Part shown: in pieces, positions 28,827 to 38,425 of the stretch | Numbering within the stretch: position 1 is the stretch's first letter | Layout of the letters: each line of letters begins with the position of its first letter | Origin: Marinobacter iranensis | GTDB lineage: Bacteria > Pseudomonadota > Gammaproteobacteria > Pseudomonadales > Oleiphilaceae | Length of the DNA: 64,000 bases | NCBI RefSeq assembly: GCF_029207565.1 | Contig: NZ_JANCMW010000001.1 | Span: forward strand, 558,001-622,000 | Direction: 5' to 3' | Translations under genes and position numbers: made by a program | The notes under the pieces: generated by a model | The model's input: the letters and a program-made list of their open reading frames with translations, nothing else | What the model was told of the DNA's origin: nothing | Databases searched by the model: none

Positions 28827-29606
28827 ATGTTGGACGCACGTTTGCTCAAGCTTCCCACGGCTTCTCACCACCACCGCCATGAACATCACCAGATTGTTGT
28901 CGGTGTCCGGGGAGAGGCTGACCTGAGTGTGGATGGGACCGGCTCGCACCTCGACACCTGGCGTGCCTGCCTGGTGCCCACCGAAGCCCGGCATGATTAT
29001 TGTGGTGATCTCCAGAATCACGTTCTGGTCATTAACCTTGATCCCTACATGCCTGCTATCAACAGCCCTGCCCATAGTGAGTACGAAACCCTCGCGCCAC
29101 TGTTCGAACGACCGCGCACGCTGGTTCTCGATAACAAATTGCAGGGTCTGGTGCAGTTCGTGGCGAGTGAGTTTGACCGCTCCCCGGAGAATGAGGGCAT
29201 GAAGCGGCACATGGGAGCCAGTATCCTGCACTGCATGGCTGAGCGCCTCAACGAGGGCAGGGAGGTTCGCCAGAATCGCCATGCCATCAGCCCGGATACC
29301 ATTCGTCGCTACATCATGGAGAACATACAGCGCAAGATCACGGTGAACGACCTTGCCGGTGTTGCCTGTCTCAGTGTTAGCCGCTTCCATGAAATGTTCC
29401 GCGAAGTGGCCGGTATCACCCCCCACCAATTCCTGCTTCAGACCCGGCTGGAACAGGCTGCGCAGTTATTGACCGTCACCTCCCTGTCGGTGTCCGAGGT
29501 CAGCTACCGGACAGGATTTTCCTCCCAGAGTGCCCTTACCAACGCCTTGAGAAAACACAAGGGTACAACGCCCTCCAGGTTACGTTTTGGTGAAAAAGTC
29601 GCCTGA
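28827..29606 (+). CDS. AraC-family regulator, probable proline-utilisation activator (PruR-like)
   Basis: A 259-residue AraC/XylS protein. The N-terminal half is a cupin-like ligand-binding domain (H-rich opening TASHHHRHEHHQIVVG). The C-terminal half has two helix-turn-helix motifs: ITVNDLAGVACLSVSRFHEMF and VSEVSYRTGFSSQSALTNAL. It sits directly before putA in the same orientation. P. aeruginosa has an AraC regulator next to a short putA that activates the proline genes; I infer the same role. The 202-base gap to putA holds a perfect inverted repeat at 29638-29664 that could be its operator. Confidence 0.85.
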   Translation: MLDARLLKLPTASHHHRHEHHQIVVGVRGEADLSVDGTGSHLDTWRACLVPTEARHDYCGDLQNHVLVINLDPYMPAINSPAHSEYETLAPLFERPRTLVLDNKLQGLVQFVASEFDRSPENEGMKRHMGASILHCMAERLNEGREVRQNRHAISPDTIRRYIMENIQRKITVNDLAGVACLSVSRFHEMFREVAGITPHQFLLQTRLEQAAQLLTVTSLSVSEVSYRTGFSSQSALTNALRKHKGTTPSRLRFGEKVA

Positions 29607-29637
29607 TTTGCCAAAAAACTCCCATTTCCGGACGAAT

Positions 29638-29664
29638 TTACAAAAAAACCGTAGGATTTTGTAA
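29638..29664. promoter_or_regulatory. Inverted repeat in the putA upstream region
   Basis: TTACAAAA at 29638-29645 and its exact reverse complement TTTTGTAA at 29657-29664 are separated by 11 bases. The position about 150 bases before the putA start suits an activator site. Binding protein not known; the upstream AraC protein is the obvious guess. Confidence 0.45.
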
Positions 29665-29808
29665 GCCTCGGATCCGTAGTAATACTAACTTAACAGGGTA
29701 GCTGATCACGTCACAGCGCTGGACGAATAGGTACGCGTTGTCTGACCCATAAACAAATATAATTCGAGGTACCTGGCCAGTGTCGGGAACCGTCGGCGAG
29801 GCGCTCAG

Positions 29809-32800
29809 ATGTTCAATGCAAGCAAGGTTCTTGAGCCTGCATTCCAGGAACAGCCAAGGTCGTTTTTCTGGCAATCGATTATTGCCAATTACGCCGTCGA
29901 CGAAACACGCTACCTCAATGAACTGATTCCTCTGGCCCGCAGCGATGCCTCCGAGCACCGTGCCGTCACCGAAACCGCAACAAGCCTGATCAGAAAGGTC
30001 CGTGACCAGGACGACGCCGTCCACATGGTCGATGCCCTGTTGCAGGAATACAGCCTTGATACGGAAGAAGGCATCCTGCTGATGTGCCTGGCCGAAGCCC
30101 TGATGCGTATCCCCGACAAGTACACGGCTGATGCACTGATACAGGACAAGCTTTCGGATGCTGACTGGAAAAAGCATGTGGGCCGCAGTGAGTCCACCCT
30201 GGTCAATGCCTCCACCTGGGGATTGTTGTTGACTGGCCGGGTGGTAAAGATGGACAAGCGGCTGGACGGTTCACCGTCGAGCATCTGGAAGCGACTGGTC
30301 AAACGCAGCGGTGAGCCGGTCATCCGAAGTGCGATGTATCAGGCCATGGCCATTATGGGCAAGCAGTTTGTGCTGGGCCGCGATATTGACGAGGCGCTGA
30401 AGAACGCCCGCGAGTATCGGGACATGGGGTACACCTACTCCTTCGACATGCTCGGCGAAGCGGCAATGACCAAAGACGATGCTGCCCGCTATCTGAAAGA
30501 CTATATGGATGCCATCGAGTCCGTCGGAAACGATGCCTATCCGGGCAGCAAGGCGCCCGCGCCGTCTATATCCATCAAACTATCCGCACTGCATCCACGA
30601 TATGAGGTGTCCCAGGAAGAGCGTGTCCTGGAGGAACTTTGTACCACGGTGATCGATCTGCTGACGTTTGCCCGGGAAAAGAGGGTAGATATCACCATCG
30701 ACGCCGAGGAGATGGATCGGCTGGAAATCTCGTTAAAGTTGTTCGAAAAGGTGTTTACGTCACCGGTTGCCAAAGGCTGGGGCGGGTTTGGGCTGGTTAT
30801 CCAGGCGTATTCCAAGCGGGCGTTGCCGGTACTGTGCTGGCTGACCAAACTGGCGAAAGAGCAGGGCGATGAGATTCCCATCAGACTGGTCAAGGGCGCC
30901 TACTGGGATACGGAAATCAAGATCTGCCAGCAGTTGGGCCTGGAAGGGTATCCCGTATTTACACGCAAGGAAGGCACCGATACCTCCTACCTGGCATGCC
31001 TCCGTTTCCTGCTGAGCGACTATACCGAAGGTGCGTTATATCCGCAGCTGGCCAGCCATAACGCCCACACCGTTGCATCTGTACTGGCCATGGCTCGTAA
31101 CAAGGGCCGCAAAATCGAGTTCCAGCGCCTGCACGGAATGGGCGATGCACTGTACAACAGCATTCTTGAGGAGCATGACATTCCGGTGCGAATTTATGCC
31201 CCGGTCGGTGCCCACAAGGACCTGCTGCCATACCTGGTCCGGCGCCTGCTGGAAAACGGTGCCAACTCCTCCTTTGTTCACCGGCTGGTGGACGCGGCCA
31301 CGCCCATCGACGCCCTGGTACAGAACCCGGTTCAGGAATTGCTTGGGTACGACTCGTTGCCCAACGATCGTATTCCGCTACCCATCGATATCTATGGCAA
31401 CGAACGGTGCAACTCCAGGGGAATCAATATCCATGTGGCGGCTCACCTGGACCCGTTGCTGAATCACCTTGAACAATGGGCGACAACACGCTGGGAAGCG
31501 GCCCCGGTGATTCGTGGTGAGAAGCGCAAGGATGGCGAGCGCAGGGACATTCATGCGCCTTACGATGGTGCGCAACAGGTCGGCGCCGTTTACTGGGCGA
31601 GTGAAACACAGGCGGCCGAGGCACTGGATGTGGCTGTTGAAGGTTTCTCCACATGGCGGGAGCGCCCGGTGGAAGAACGTGCCGCCTGTCTCGAGCGTTA
31701 CGCTGGCCTGATGGAAGCAAATATGGAAGAGCTCATGGCGATCTGTTGCCGTGAGGCAGGGAAAACCATGCAGGATGGCATCGACGAAGTACGGGAAGCC
31801 GTCGATTTTTGCCGTTATTACGCCCTCCAGGGACGAGCGCGCTTCGGCAAGGCCATCGCCCTGCCCGGGCCCACAGGCGAAAGCAATGAACTCTATATGG
31901 AGGGGCGGGGCGTGTTCCTTTGCATCAGCCCCTGGAATTTCCCCCTGGCTATTTTTACCGGCCAGATCGTGGCGGCGCTGGTAGCAGGTAACGCCGTTAT
32001 CGCCAAGCCTGCGGAGCAGACCAGCCTGGTCGCGTATCGTGCCTTTGAGCTGATGCTGGAAGCCGGCTTTCCGCCTGACGTAATTCAATTTTTACCCGGT
32101 GATGGCGCAACAATCGGCGGCAAACTGACCCCGGACCCCAGAATTGCCGGCGTTGCCTTCACCGGTTCTACACAGGTAGCGCATCTCCTCAATCGCACCC
32201 TGGCAAAGCGAGAGGGCGCAATTGTGCCCCTGATTGCCGAGACAGGCGGGCAGAATGCCATGATTGTGGACAGCAGTGCGCTACCGGAGCAGGTGGTCAG
32301 GGATGTTATCCAGTCCGCCTTTGCGAGCGCGGGGCAGCGTTGTTCGGCGCTGCGCGTGCTTTATATCCAGAAAGATGTCGCAGATCGCATGGAAACCCTG
32401 CTGGCGGGTGCCATGCAGGAATTATCCGTTGGTAACCCGGAACTTCACAGCACTGACGTGGGCCCGGTGATCGACGAAGAGGCCCGGGCGGATCTGAAAG
32501 CCCACCTGGCGGAGCTCGACGGGAGCGCCAGGTTTGTGTCGCAAACGCCGTTGAAGGATGGCTGTCACTCGGGTTACTTCGTTCCGCCTTCCGCTTATGC
32601 TATTTCCGGCATCAACGAGTTGAAAGAGGAGCACTTCGGTCCGGTCCTTCATATTGTCCGCTACACTGCAGAGAAGCTGGACGATGTGATTGATGAAATA
32701 AACGCGGCAGGGTACGGGCTTACCCTGGGTATCCACAGCCGGAGTGAATCAACGGCGGCGTACATCGAGCGGCGCGTGAAGGTGGGTAATACCTACGTCA

Positions 32801-32988
32801 ACCGTAACCAGATTGGTGCTGTTGTTGGTGTGCAGCCCTTTGGTGGCCGGGGCTTGTCAGGAACCGGCCCGAAAGCGGGCGGCCCACATTACCTGTTGCG
32901 GTTTGCCACGGAGAGAACACGCACCATTAACACGACGGCTGTGGGCGGTAACGCCTCGCTGCTGTCATTGGGAATCGAAAAAGTATAG
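29809..32988 (+). CDS. putA: Bifunctional proline dehydrogenase / glutamate-semialdehyde dehydrogenase
   Basis: Oxidises proline to glutamate in two coupled steps. The 1059-residue protein has a helical N-terminus, the FAD proline dehydrogenase barrel (about 160-480) and the aldehyde dehydrogenase domain (about 570-1040), with catalytic Cys845 in ASAGQRCSALR and the NAD region SPWNFPLAIFTGQ. It lacks the N-terminal ribbon-helix-helix DNA-binding domain and the extra C-terminal domain of the 1320-residue E. coli protein, so it should not repress its own operon; the AraC gene upstream fits that. putP follows 212 bases later. Confidence 0.96.
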   Translation: MFNASKVLEPAFQEQPRSFFWQSIIANYAVDETRYLNELIPLARSDASEHRAVTETATSLIRKVRDQDDAVHMVDALLQEYSLDTEEGILLMCLAEALMRIPDKYTADALIQDKLSDADWKKHVGRSESTLVNASTWGLLLTGRVVKMDKRLDGSPSSIWKRLVKRSGEPVIRSAMYQAMAIMGKQFVLGRDIDEALKNAREYRDMGYTYSFDMLGEAAMTKDDAARYLKDYMDAIESVGNDAYPGSKAPAPSISIKLSALHPRYEVSQEERVLEELCTTVIDLLTFAREKRVDITIDAEEMDRLEISLKLFEKVFTSPVAKGWGGFGLVIQAYSKRALPVLCWLTKLAKEQGDEIPIRLVKGAYWDTEIKICQQLGLEGYPVFTRKEGTDTSYLACLRFLLSDYTEGALYPQLASHNAHTVASVLAMARNKGRKIEFQRLHGMGDALYNSILEEHDIPVRIYAPVGAHKDLLPYLVRRLLENGANSSFVHRLVDAATPIDALVQNPVQELLGYDSLPNDRIPLPIDIYGNERCNSRGINIHVAAHLDPLLNHLEQWATTRWEAAPVIRGEKRKDGERRDIHAPYDGAQQVGAVYWASETQAAEALDVAVEGFSTWRERPVEERAACLERYAGLMEANMEELMAICCREAGKTMQDGIDEVREAVDFCRYYALQGRARFGKAIALPGPTGESNELYMEGRGVFLCISPWNFPLAIFTGQIVAALVAGNAVIAKPAEQTSLVAYRAFELMLEAGFPPDVIQFLPGDGATIGGKLTPDPRIAGVAFTGSTQVAHLLNRTLAKREGAIVPLIAETGGQNAMIVDSSALPEQVVRDVIQSAFASAGQRCSALRVLYIQKDVADRMETLLAGAMQELSVGNPELHSTDVGPVIDEEARADLKAHLAELDGSARFVSQTPLKDGCHSGYFVPPSAYAISGINELKEEHFGPVLHIVRYTAEKLDDVIDEINAAGYGLTLGIHSRSESTAAYIERRVKVGNTYVNRNQIGAVVGVQPFGGRGLSGTGPKAGGPHYLLRFATERTRTINTTAVGGNASLLSLGIEKV

Positions 32989-33200
32989 GGGCGCTATGCT
33001 CTTGAGGCAGTGCGGAACGATAACTGAAACGACAGGAGGTAAGTATTGAGAAGCGCAGGCCGGCGTTATAGGCAGTAGCGCCTTGTGACGTGAGTAGGCA
33101 ATGGAGTTAAAAAAACAAAGGGTGCGACTACCGTATTCAGCATGGTAAACGCGCCAACCGGTCGGAGCTGATTCCGTCCTATTTGAACTGGAGGAGTTTC

Positions 33201-34691
33201 ATGGCTATTGGTGTTTGGATCAGTCTATTTCTTTACTTTGCGCTCATGATCGCCATCGGCGTTTATGCCATGCGCAAAGCTACGTCTTCATCCGAAGATT
33301 ACATGTTGGGTGGGCGAGCTCTCAGTCCAAAAGTAGCAGCGCTTTCCGCCGGCGCTTCGGACATGAGTGGTTGGTTGCTTCTGGGGTTACCCGGGGCGTT
33401 GTTTGCATCGGGCCTGGGTTCGGCCTGGATCGGTATCGGCCTGCTTGTGGGTGCGTTCTTTAACTGGACCCTGGTAGCGCCACGTCTTCGTGAACAGACA
33501 GTTCACTATGGCAATGCGATCACGATTCCGTCCTTCCTGGCGAACCGGTTCCCGACGCAGGCACTCTCCCTGCGCACCGTGTCCGCCATCGTTATCGTCA
33601 TTTTCTTCGCGGTTTACACAGCGTCCGGCCTGGTTGCCGGTGGCAAGCTGTTTGAAAGCGCCTTCTCCGGCATCTTCAACTTCGGTGGTCTGAGTGACTA
33701 TGCAGTCGGCATCGTCATCACGCTGGGCGTGGTGCTTGCCTACACTGTTGTTGGCGGCTTCCTGGCTGTGAGCCTGACGGACTTCGTCCAGGGCTGCATC
33801 ATGATGCTCGCACTGGTCATCATGCCGGCGGTTGTTCTCTTTGGCGAAGGTGGCGGCGGTTTCGCGCAGGCATCGCAAACCCTGAACGAAGTCGACCCAA
33901 CATTGCTGTCCTGGACGGAAGGTTTGACGGTTATCGGCTGGCTGTCTGCGGTTACCTGGGGTCTGGGCTATTTTGGTCAGCCACACATCATCGTGCGCTT
34001 CATGGCGATCCGTTCGCTTGAAGAGGTGCCGACTGCCCGCAACATCGGCATGTCCTGGATGCTGATTTCCCTGGTTGGCGCCGTCTCTCTCGGCATCTTT
34101 GGCCGGGCGTACGCAGTCCGCAACGGCATGGATATCCAGGATCCGGAGACCATCTTCATCATCCTGTCGGACCTGCTGTTCCATCCCCTGATCACCGGTT
34201 TCCTCTACGCTGCGCTGCTTGCTGCGGTTATGAGTACCATCTCCAGTCAGTTGCTGGTGTCGTCCTCCTCACTCACAGAAGATTTCTATCGTCTGTTCCT
34301 GCGTAAGGAAGCGACTGACAAAGAGTGTGTCGGTGTTGGCCGGATCTGTGTCGTACTGGTTGGCCTGGTTGCAGCGGTTATCGCCTCTGATCCAAACTCT
34401 CAGGTCCTGGCACTGGTCAGTAACGCCTGGGCAGGCTTCGGTGCGGCGTTTGGCCCGCTGATCATCCTGTCACTGATGTGGCCGCGTACAAACGGCGCTG
34501 GCGCCATCGCAGGCATGGTTGCAGGTGCGGCGACCGTTATCGTCTGGATTTCACTGGGCTGGAACGGCGAGTTCATGGGTGGTCCTGGCGTGTACGAGAT
34601 CATCCCCGGCTTCATCGCTGCCTGGATTGCCATCATGGTGGTAAGCCTGGCCACGGAAGATGCCGGCGAGTACCAGCACATCACCCGGTAA
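33201..34691 (+). CDS. putP: Sodium/proline symporter
   Basis: A 496-residue SSS-family transporter with about 12-13 hydrophobic segments. Family marks are AGASDMSGWLLLGLPG (Na+ site region) and GYFGQPHIIVRFMAI. I chose the ATG at 33201 (MAIGVWIS), which has a GGAGGAG ribosome site, rather than a TTG six codons upstream. It imports proline for PutA. A strong terminator follows. Confidence 0.95.
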   Translation: MAIGVWISLFLYFALMIAIGVYAMRKATSSSEDYMLGGRALSPKVAALSAGASDMSGWLLLGLPGALFASGLGSAWIGIGLLVGAFFNWTLVAPRLREQTVHYGNAITIPSFLANRFPTQALSLRTVSAIVIVIFFAVYTASGLVAGGKLFESAFSGIFNFGGLSDYAVGIVITLGVVLAYTVVGGFLAVSLTDFVQGCIMMLALVIMPAVVLFGEGGGGFAQASQTLNEVDPTLLSWTEGLTVIGWLSAVTWGLGYFGQPHIIVRFMAIRSLEEVPTARNIGMSWMLISLVGAVSLGIFGRAYAVRNGMDIQDPETIFIILSDLLFHPLITGFLYAALLAAVMSTISSQLLVSSSSLTEDFYRLFLRKEATDKECVGVGRICVVLVGLVAAVIASDPNSQVLALVSNAWAGFGAAFGPLIILSLMWPRTNGAGAIAGMVAGAATVIVWISLGWNGEFMGGPGVYEIIPGFIAAWIAIMVVSLATEDAGEYQHITR

Positions 34692-34724
34692 ACAAGAGCG
34701 CTTTCTACGCTCTGAGTAATGACA

Positions 34725-34751
34725 GGGGCTCCTTCGGGGGCCCCTTTTTTT
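34725..34751 (+). terminator. putP terminator
   Basis: GGGGCTCC pairs with GGGGCCCC (one G-U pair) around a TTCG tetraloop, then T7. A classical strong Rho-independent terminator, 33 bases after the putP stop. Confidence 0.9.
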
Positions 34752-34759
34752 GGTTTTTC

Positions 34760-34892
34760 GCTGGGCCCGCCGGGGTATATCCAATCAGTCAGATCGGGCA
34801 CGGTGTGGGGTGCCTTTTCTGCCGGGAAAAAGGTGTCTGAGCGCAGCGAGTTCTTTTTCCCAGAAGAAAAGGTACCCCGCGGCGGGCCCAGC
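34760..34892. repeat. 133-base intergenic palindromic element
   Basis: The outer arms are GCTGGGCCCGCCGGGGTA (34760-34777) and its complement with a 2-base insertion (34873-34892). The inner arms are 34810-34832 and 34853-34875, with 20 of 23 positions pairing. The central part is short. It holds no gene. The shape is that of a small non-autonomous mobile or REP/BIME-like element, or of a large transcript-end hairpin. Confidence 0.6.
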
Positions 34893-34940
34893 CACATCAC
34901 TGGCAGGCTGCCAAATGCTCAGAAGCCAGCGACCAGGCAC

Positions 34941-34970
34941 AAAAAACGCCAGCCCGAAGGCTGGCGTTTT
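34941..34970. terminator. acnB terminator (bidirectional)
   Basis: ACGCCAGCC pairs with GGCTGGCGT around CGAA, with A6 before and T4 after, so it works in both directions. It lies about 30 bases beyond the acnB stop and may also back up the putP terminator. Confidence 0.85.
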
Positions 34971-34998
34971 CATGGAGCCAAAACCAGAAGGTCAAATC

Positions 34999-37593
34999 TT
35001 AAGCGACGTTCGCTTCAGCCGCCTTCTTGGTGTAGTTCTCCATCTGGTCGAAGTTGAGATACTTGTAGATCTCTTTCGACATGCTGTTCAGGTCCTTGGC
35101 GTACTCCATGTACTCCTCAGCGGAGGGGAGCTTGCCCAGAACCGCGCCAACTGCCGCCAGTTCCGCGGAGGTCAGGTACACGTTGGCACCATCGCCCAGG
35201 CGGTTGGGGAAGTTACGGGTGGAGGTGGACAGCACCGTGCTCTTGGCAGCCACGCGCGCCTGGTTACCCATGCACAGGGAGCAGCCCGGCATTTCGGTGC
35301 GAACACCGGCGGTGCCGTAGATGTTGAAGTAGCCTTCTTCCATCAACTGGGCCTGGTCCATCTTGGTGGGGGGAGACATCCACAGACGGGTCTTCAGGGG
35401 CTCCTTGTTCTGTGCCAGCAGTTTACCCGCGGCACGGAAGTGACCAATGTTGGTCATGCAGGAACCGATGAACACTTCGTCTACTTTGTCGCCAGCCACT
35501 TCGGACAGGGTGCGGGCATCGTCCGGATCGTTCGGGCAGCACACGATGGGCTCTTTGATATCGGCCAGGTCGATTTCCACTACATGAGAGTACTCGGCGT
35601 CCTTGTCGGCACGCATCAGCTTCGGATCGGCAATCCACTCTTCCATCTGCTGGGCGCGACGCTCCAGGGTGCGTGGGTCGCCGTAACCTTCGGCAATCAT
35701 CCAGCGCAGCATGGTGATGTTGGAACGCAGGTACTCAGCCACGGACTCTTCAGACAGGTTGATGGTACAACCGGCTGCGGAACGCTCGGCGGAGGCATCG
35801 GACAGCTCGAACGCCTGCTCAACGGTCAGGTGCTCAAGGCCTTCGATTTCCAGAATGCGACCGGAGAATTCGTTGATCTTGCCTTTCTTCTCAACGGTCA
35901 GCATGCCTTGCTTGATGCCGTACAGCGGGATGGCGTGTACCAGGTCACGCAGGGTAATGCCCGGCTGCATTTCGCCCTTGAAGCGAACCAGCACAGACTC
36001 CGGCATGTCCAGCGGCATAACACCGGTAGCAGCGGCGAACGCCACCAGGCCGGAACCGGCCGGGAAAGAGATGCCCATGGGGAAACGGGTGTGGGAATCA
36101 CCACCGGTACCGACGGTGTCCGGCAGCAGCATGCGGTTCAGCCAGGAGTGGATGATGCCGTCGCCCGGACGCAGGGATACACCGCCACGGGTGCGGATGA
36201 AGTCCGGCATGGTGTGCTGCATTTCAACGTCAACCGGCTTCGGGTAGGCCGCGGTGTGACAGAAGGACTGCATCACCAGGTCTGCCTGGAAGCCCAGACA
36301 CGCCAGATCTTTCAGCTCGTCACGGGTCATCGGGCCGGTAGTGTCCTGGGAACCGACAGTCGTCATGTGCGGCTCGCAATAGGTGCCGGGGCGAACGCCC
36401 TTGCCTTCTTCCAGGCCGCAGGCCTTGCCGACCATCTTCTGGCCCAGGGTGAAGCCCTTGGTACCGGCTTCGGGATCATCCGGCAGACGGAAGATGTCGG
36501 TGGCGCCCAGGCCCAGTGCTGTGCGGGCCTTGGCGGTAAGGCCACGGCCGATGATCAGAGGAATACGGCCGCCAGCCTGGACTTCGTCCAGAATCACGTC
36601 GGACTTGAACCCGAATTCGGAGATGGTCTCGCCGGCTTCGTTCAGGATCTTGCCTTCGTACGGGCGGATTTCGATGACGTCGCCCATGTTCATGTCGTCA
36701 ACCGGCGCTTCGAATACCAGGGCACCAGCGTCTTCCATGGTGTTGAAGAAGATCGGGGCAACCTTGTTACCGATACAGACACCACCGGCACGCTTGTTCG
36801 GCACACCCGGGATGTCATCGCCAAAGAACCACAGAACGGAGTTGGTGGCAGACTTCCGTGAGGAACCGGTACCCACAACATCGCCCACAAAGGCAACGGG
36901 CAGGCCCTTGGCTTTGATCTCGTCGATCTGGCCCATGGGGCCGGTAACACCGGGCTCTTCCGGCTTCAGGCCATCACGCTCCATTTTATAGGCGGCGCGG
37001 GCGTGCAGCGGGATGTCCGGGCGGGACCAGGCATCGGGAGCCGGAGACAGGTCGTCGGTGTTGGTTTCACCGGTGACCTTGAAGACCACCATCCTGGTGC
37101 TCTCGGGCACCTTCTTCTTGTTGGTGAACCACTCGGCATTGGCCCAGGATTCAACCACGGCCTTGGCGACGGCATTACCGGCATCCATTTTCTCTTTAAC
37201 GTCGTTGAACGCGTCGAACATCAGCAGGGTGTGCTTGAGCTCTTTACCGGCCAGCTCGGCCAGTTCGCTGTCGTCCAGCAGGTCAACCAGGGTGGCGATG
37301 TTGTAGCCGCCCTGCATCATGCCCAGCAGCTGAACGGCCTTTTTCTTGTCGATCAGCGGGGAAGTTGCTTCACCTTTCACAATGGCAGACAGGAACGCGG
37401 CCTTTACGTAGGCGGCCTCGTCAACGCCCGGCGGAATACGGTTTTCCAGAAGGTAAACGAGCGTTTCCTCTTCACCGGCCGGCGGATTCTTCAGGAGCTC
37501 GACCAGTGCAGCGGTTTGCTCGGCGTTCAGAGGCTTTGGGGGAATGCCCAGAGCCTCGCGTTCAGCAACGTGTTCACGATAGGCTTCTAACAC
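34999..37593 (-). CDS. acnB: Aconitate hydratase B
   Basis: AcnB interconverts citrate and isocitrate (also 2-methylaconitate steps in some bacteria). The 864-residue protein has the AcnB order: a HEAT-like N-terminus, the swivel domain, then the Fe-S catalytic domains. Cluster cysteines are in [16 protein letters not shown] and [11 protein letters not shown] segments. I chose the GTG at 37593 because the family starts (M/V)LEAYR-HVAER and an AGGG site lies 8 bases upstream; an ATG five codons earlier (37608) is possible. Very long open frames exist on the opposite strand but are shadows. Confidence 0.96.
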   Translation of the reverse strand: MLEAYREHVAEREALGIPPKPLNAEQTAALVELLKNPPAGEEETLVYLLENRIPPGVDEAAYVKAAFLSAIVKGEATSPLIDKKKAVQLLGMMQGGYNIATLVDLLDDSELAELAGKELKHTLLMFDAFNDVKEKMDAGNAVAKAVVESWANAEWFTNKKKVPESTRMVVFKVTGETNTDDLSPAPDAWSRPDIPLHARAAYKMERDGLKPEEPGVTGPMGQIDEIKAKGLPVAFVGDVVGTGSSRKSATNSVLWFFGDDIPGVPNKRAGGVCIGNKVAPIFFNTMEDAGALVFEAPVDDMNMGDVIEIRPYEGKILNEAGETISEFGFKSDVILDEVQAGGRIPLIIGRGLTAKARTALGLGATDIFRLPDDPEAGTKGFTLGQKMVGKACGLEEGKGVRPGTYCEPHMTTVGSQDTTGPMTRDELKDLACLGFQADLVMQSFCHTAAYPKPVDVEMQHTMPDFIRTRGGVSLRPGDGIIHSWLNRMLLPDTVGTGGDSHTRFPMGISFPAGSGLVAFAAATGVMPLDMPESVLVRFKGEMQPGITLRDLVHAIPLYGIKQGMLTVEKKGKINEFSGRILEIEGLEHLTVEQAFELSDASAERSAAGCTINLSEESVAEYLRSNITMLRWMIAEGYGDPRTLERRAQQMEEWIADPKLMRADKDAEYSHVVEIDLADIKEPIVCCPNDPDDARTLSEVAGDKVDEVFIGSCMTNIGHFRAAGKLLAQNKEPLKTRLWMSPPTKMDQAQLMEEGYFNIYGTAGVRTEMPGCSLCMGNQARVAAKSTVLSTSTRNFPNRLGDGANVYLTSAELAAVGAVLGKLPSAEEYMEYAKDLNSMSKEIYKYLNFDQMENYTKKAAEANVA

Positions 37594-37685
37594 GATATGG
37601 ACCCTCATCAGTTGGAATGTCCCGCGCCGGGGGCGTCTTTGCCTGGCGGGAGTTTTATGGCGAAAAGGCGTTAAGTTGGCGCTGC

Positions 37686-37714
37686 ATTCTATAGGAAACC
37701 CCTTATAAAGTTAA
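37686..37714 (-). promoter_or_regulatory. Candidate sigma-70 promoter for acnB
   Basis: On the minus strand TTAACT (-35, four of six) and TAGAAT (-10, five of six) are 17 bases apart. It would give a leader of about 85 bases. It faces away from the divergent miaE. Confidence 0.45.
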
Positions 37715-37787
37715 GTTGGACGGTGGTCGGATGTGGCGGTTTCTTGCTGTATACTGCCGTGCCCGAGGACCTGACCTGCCGCAAACA

Positions 37788-38390
37788 ATGACTGACGCTC
37801 TCAACGATATTCACGATTTCCTGCCCTGCAGAACGCCACAGCGATGGATTGAAAACGCCCTCGCCAATCAGGATCTGATGCTGATTGACCATGCCCATTG
37901 CGAGAAAAAGGCAGCCTCCACCGCCCTGAGCCTGATGTACCGCTATGTGGATAACACCGACCTGCTCAACAAGATGTCGCGTCTGGCCCGGGAAGAGCTG
38001 CGCCATTTCGAGCAGGTGCTTGCCATCATGGGCAAACGCGGCGTGCGCTACGACCACCTGACACCGGCACGCTACGCTGCCGGCCTGCGTAAAGAGGTGA
38101 GGGTGGAAGACCCGGGCCGGCTGGTGGATGTGCTGATCGTGGGGGCTATCATCGAAGCCCGTTCCTGTGAACGGTTCGCCGCCCTGGCCCCACACCTGGA
38201 CAACAAACTGGCGGATTTCTACAACGGGCTGCTGAAATCTGAGGCGCGGCATTATCGGGATTATCTCGCGCTGGCCGAGCAGGCCGCAGGCGGCCCGGTG
38301 GATGAACGCGTTGCGACCTTCCTGGTCCTTGAAAAGCAATTGATCGAGCTACCGGACACGGAGTTTCGCTTCCACAGCGGCCCCGTCTGA
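37788..38390 (+). CDS. miaE: tRNA 2-methylthio-N6-isopentenyladenosine hydroxylase
   Basis: MiaE is a non-heme diiron monooxygenase that hydroxylates ms2i6A37 of tRNA. The 200-residue four-helix protein has the iron ligand pattern: EKKAASTA, REELRHFEQV (E-x-x-H), IIEARSCERF and KSEARHYRDY (E-x-x-H). The ATG at 37788 (MTDALNDIHDF) matches the family; an earlier in-frame start does not. It is divergent from acnB. Confidence 0.93.
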   Translation: MTDALNDIHDFLPCRTPQRWIENALANQDLMLIDHAHCEKKAASTALSLMYRYVDNTDLLNKMSRLAREELRHFEQVLAIMGKRGVRYDHLTPARYAAGLRKEVRVEDPGRLVDVLIVGAIIEARSCERFAALAPHLDNKLADFYNGLLKSEARHYRDYLALAEQAAGGPVDERVATFLVLEKQLIELPDTEFRFHSGPV

Positions 38391-38425
38391 TTCGTTCTTC
38401 CTTGCTATGCCACCGTCCAGGGCGA

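Noticed and set aside
34725..34970. A remnant transposon or toxin-antitoxin gene between putP and acnB
   Set aside because: No credible reading frame; the region is two terminators and a palindrome.
34750..36861. A 703-codon open frame on the plus strand opposite acnB
   Set aside because: It lies antisense to the clear AcnB protein, starts inside the palindromic element, and translates to a His/Gly/Gln-rich sequence with no domain. It is a G+C-bias shadow.
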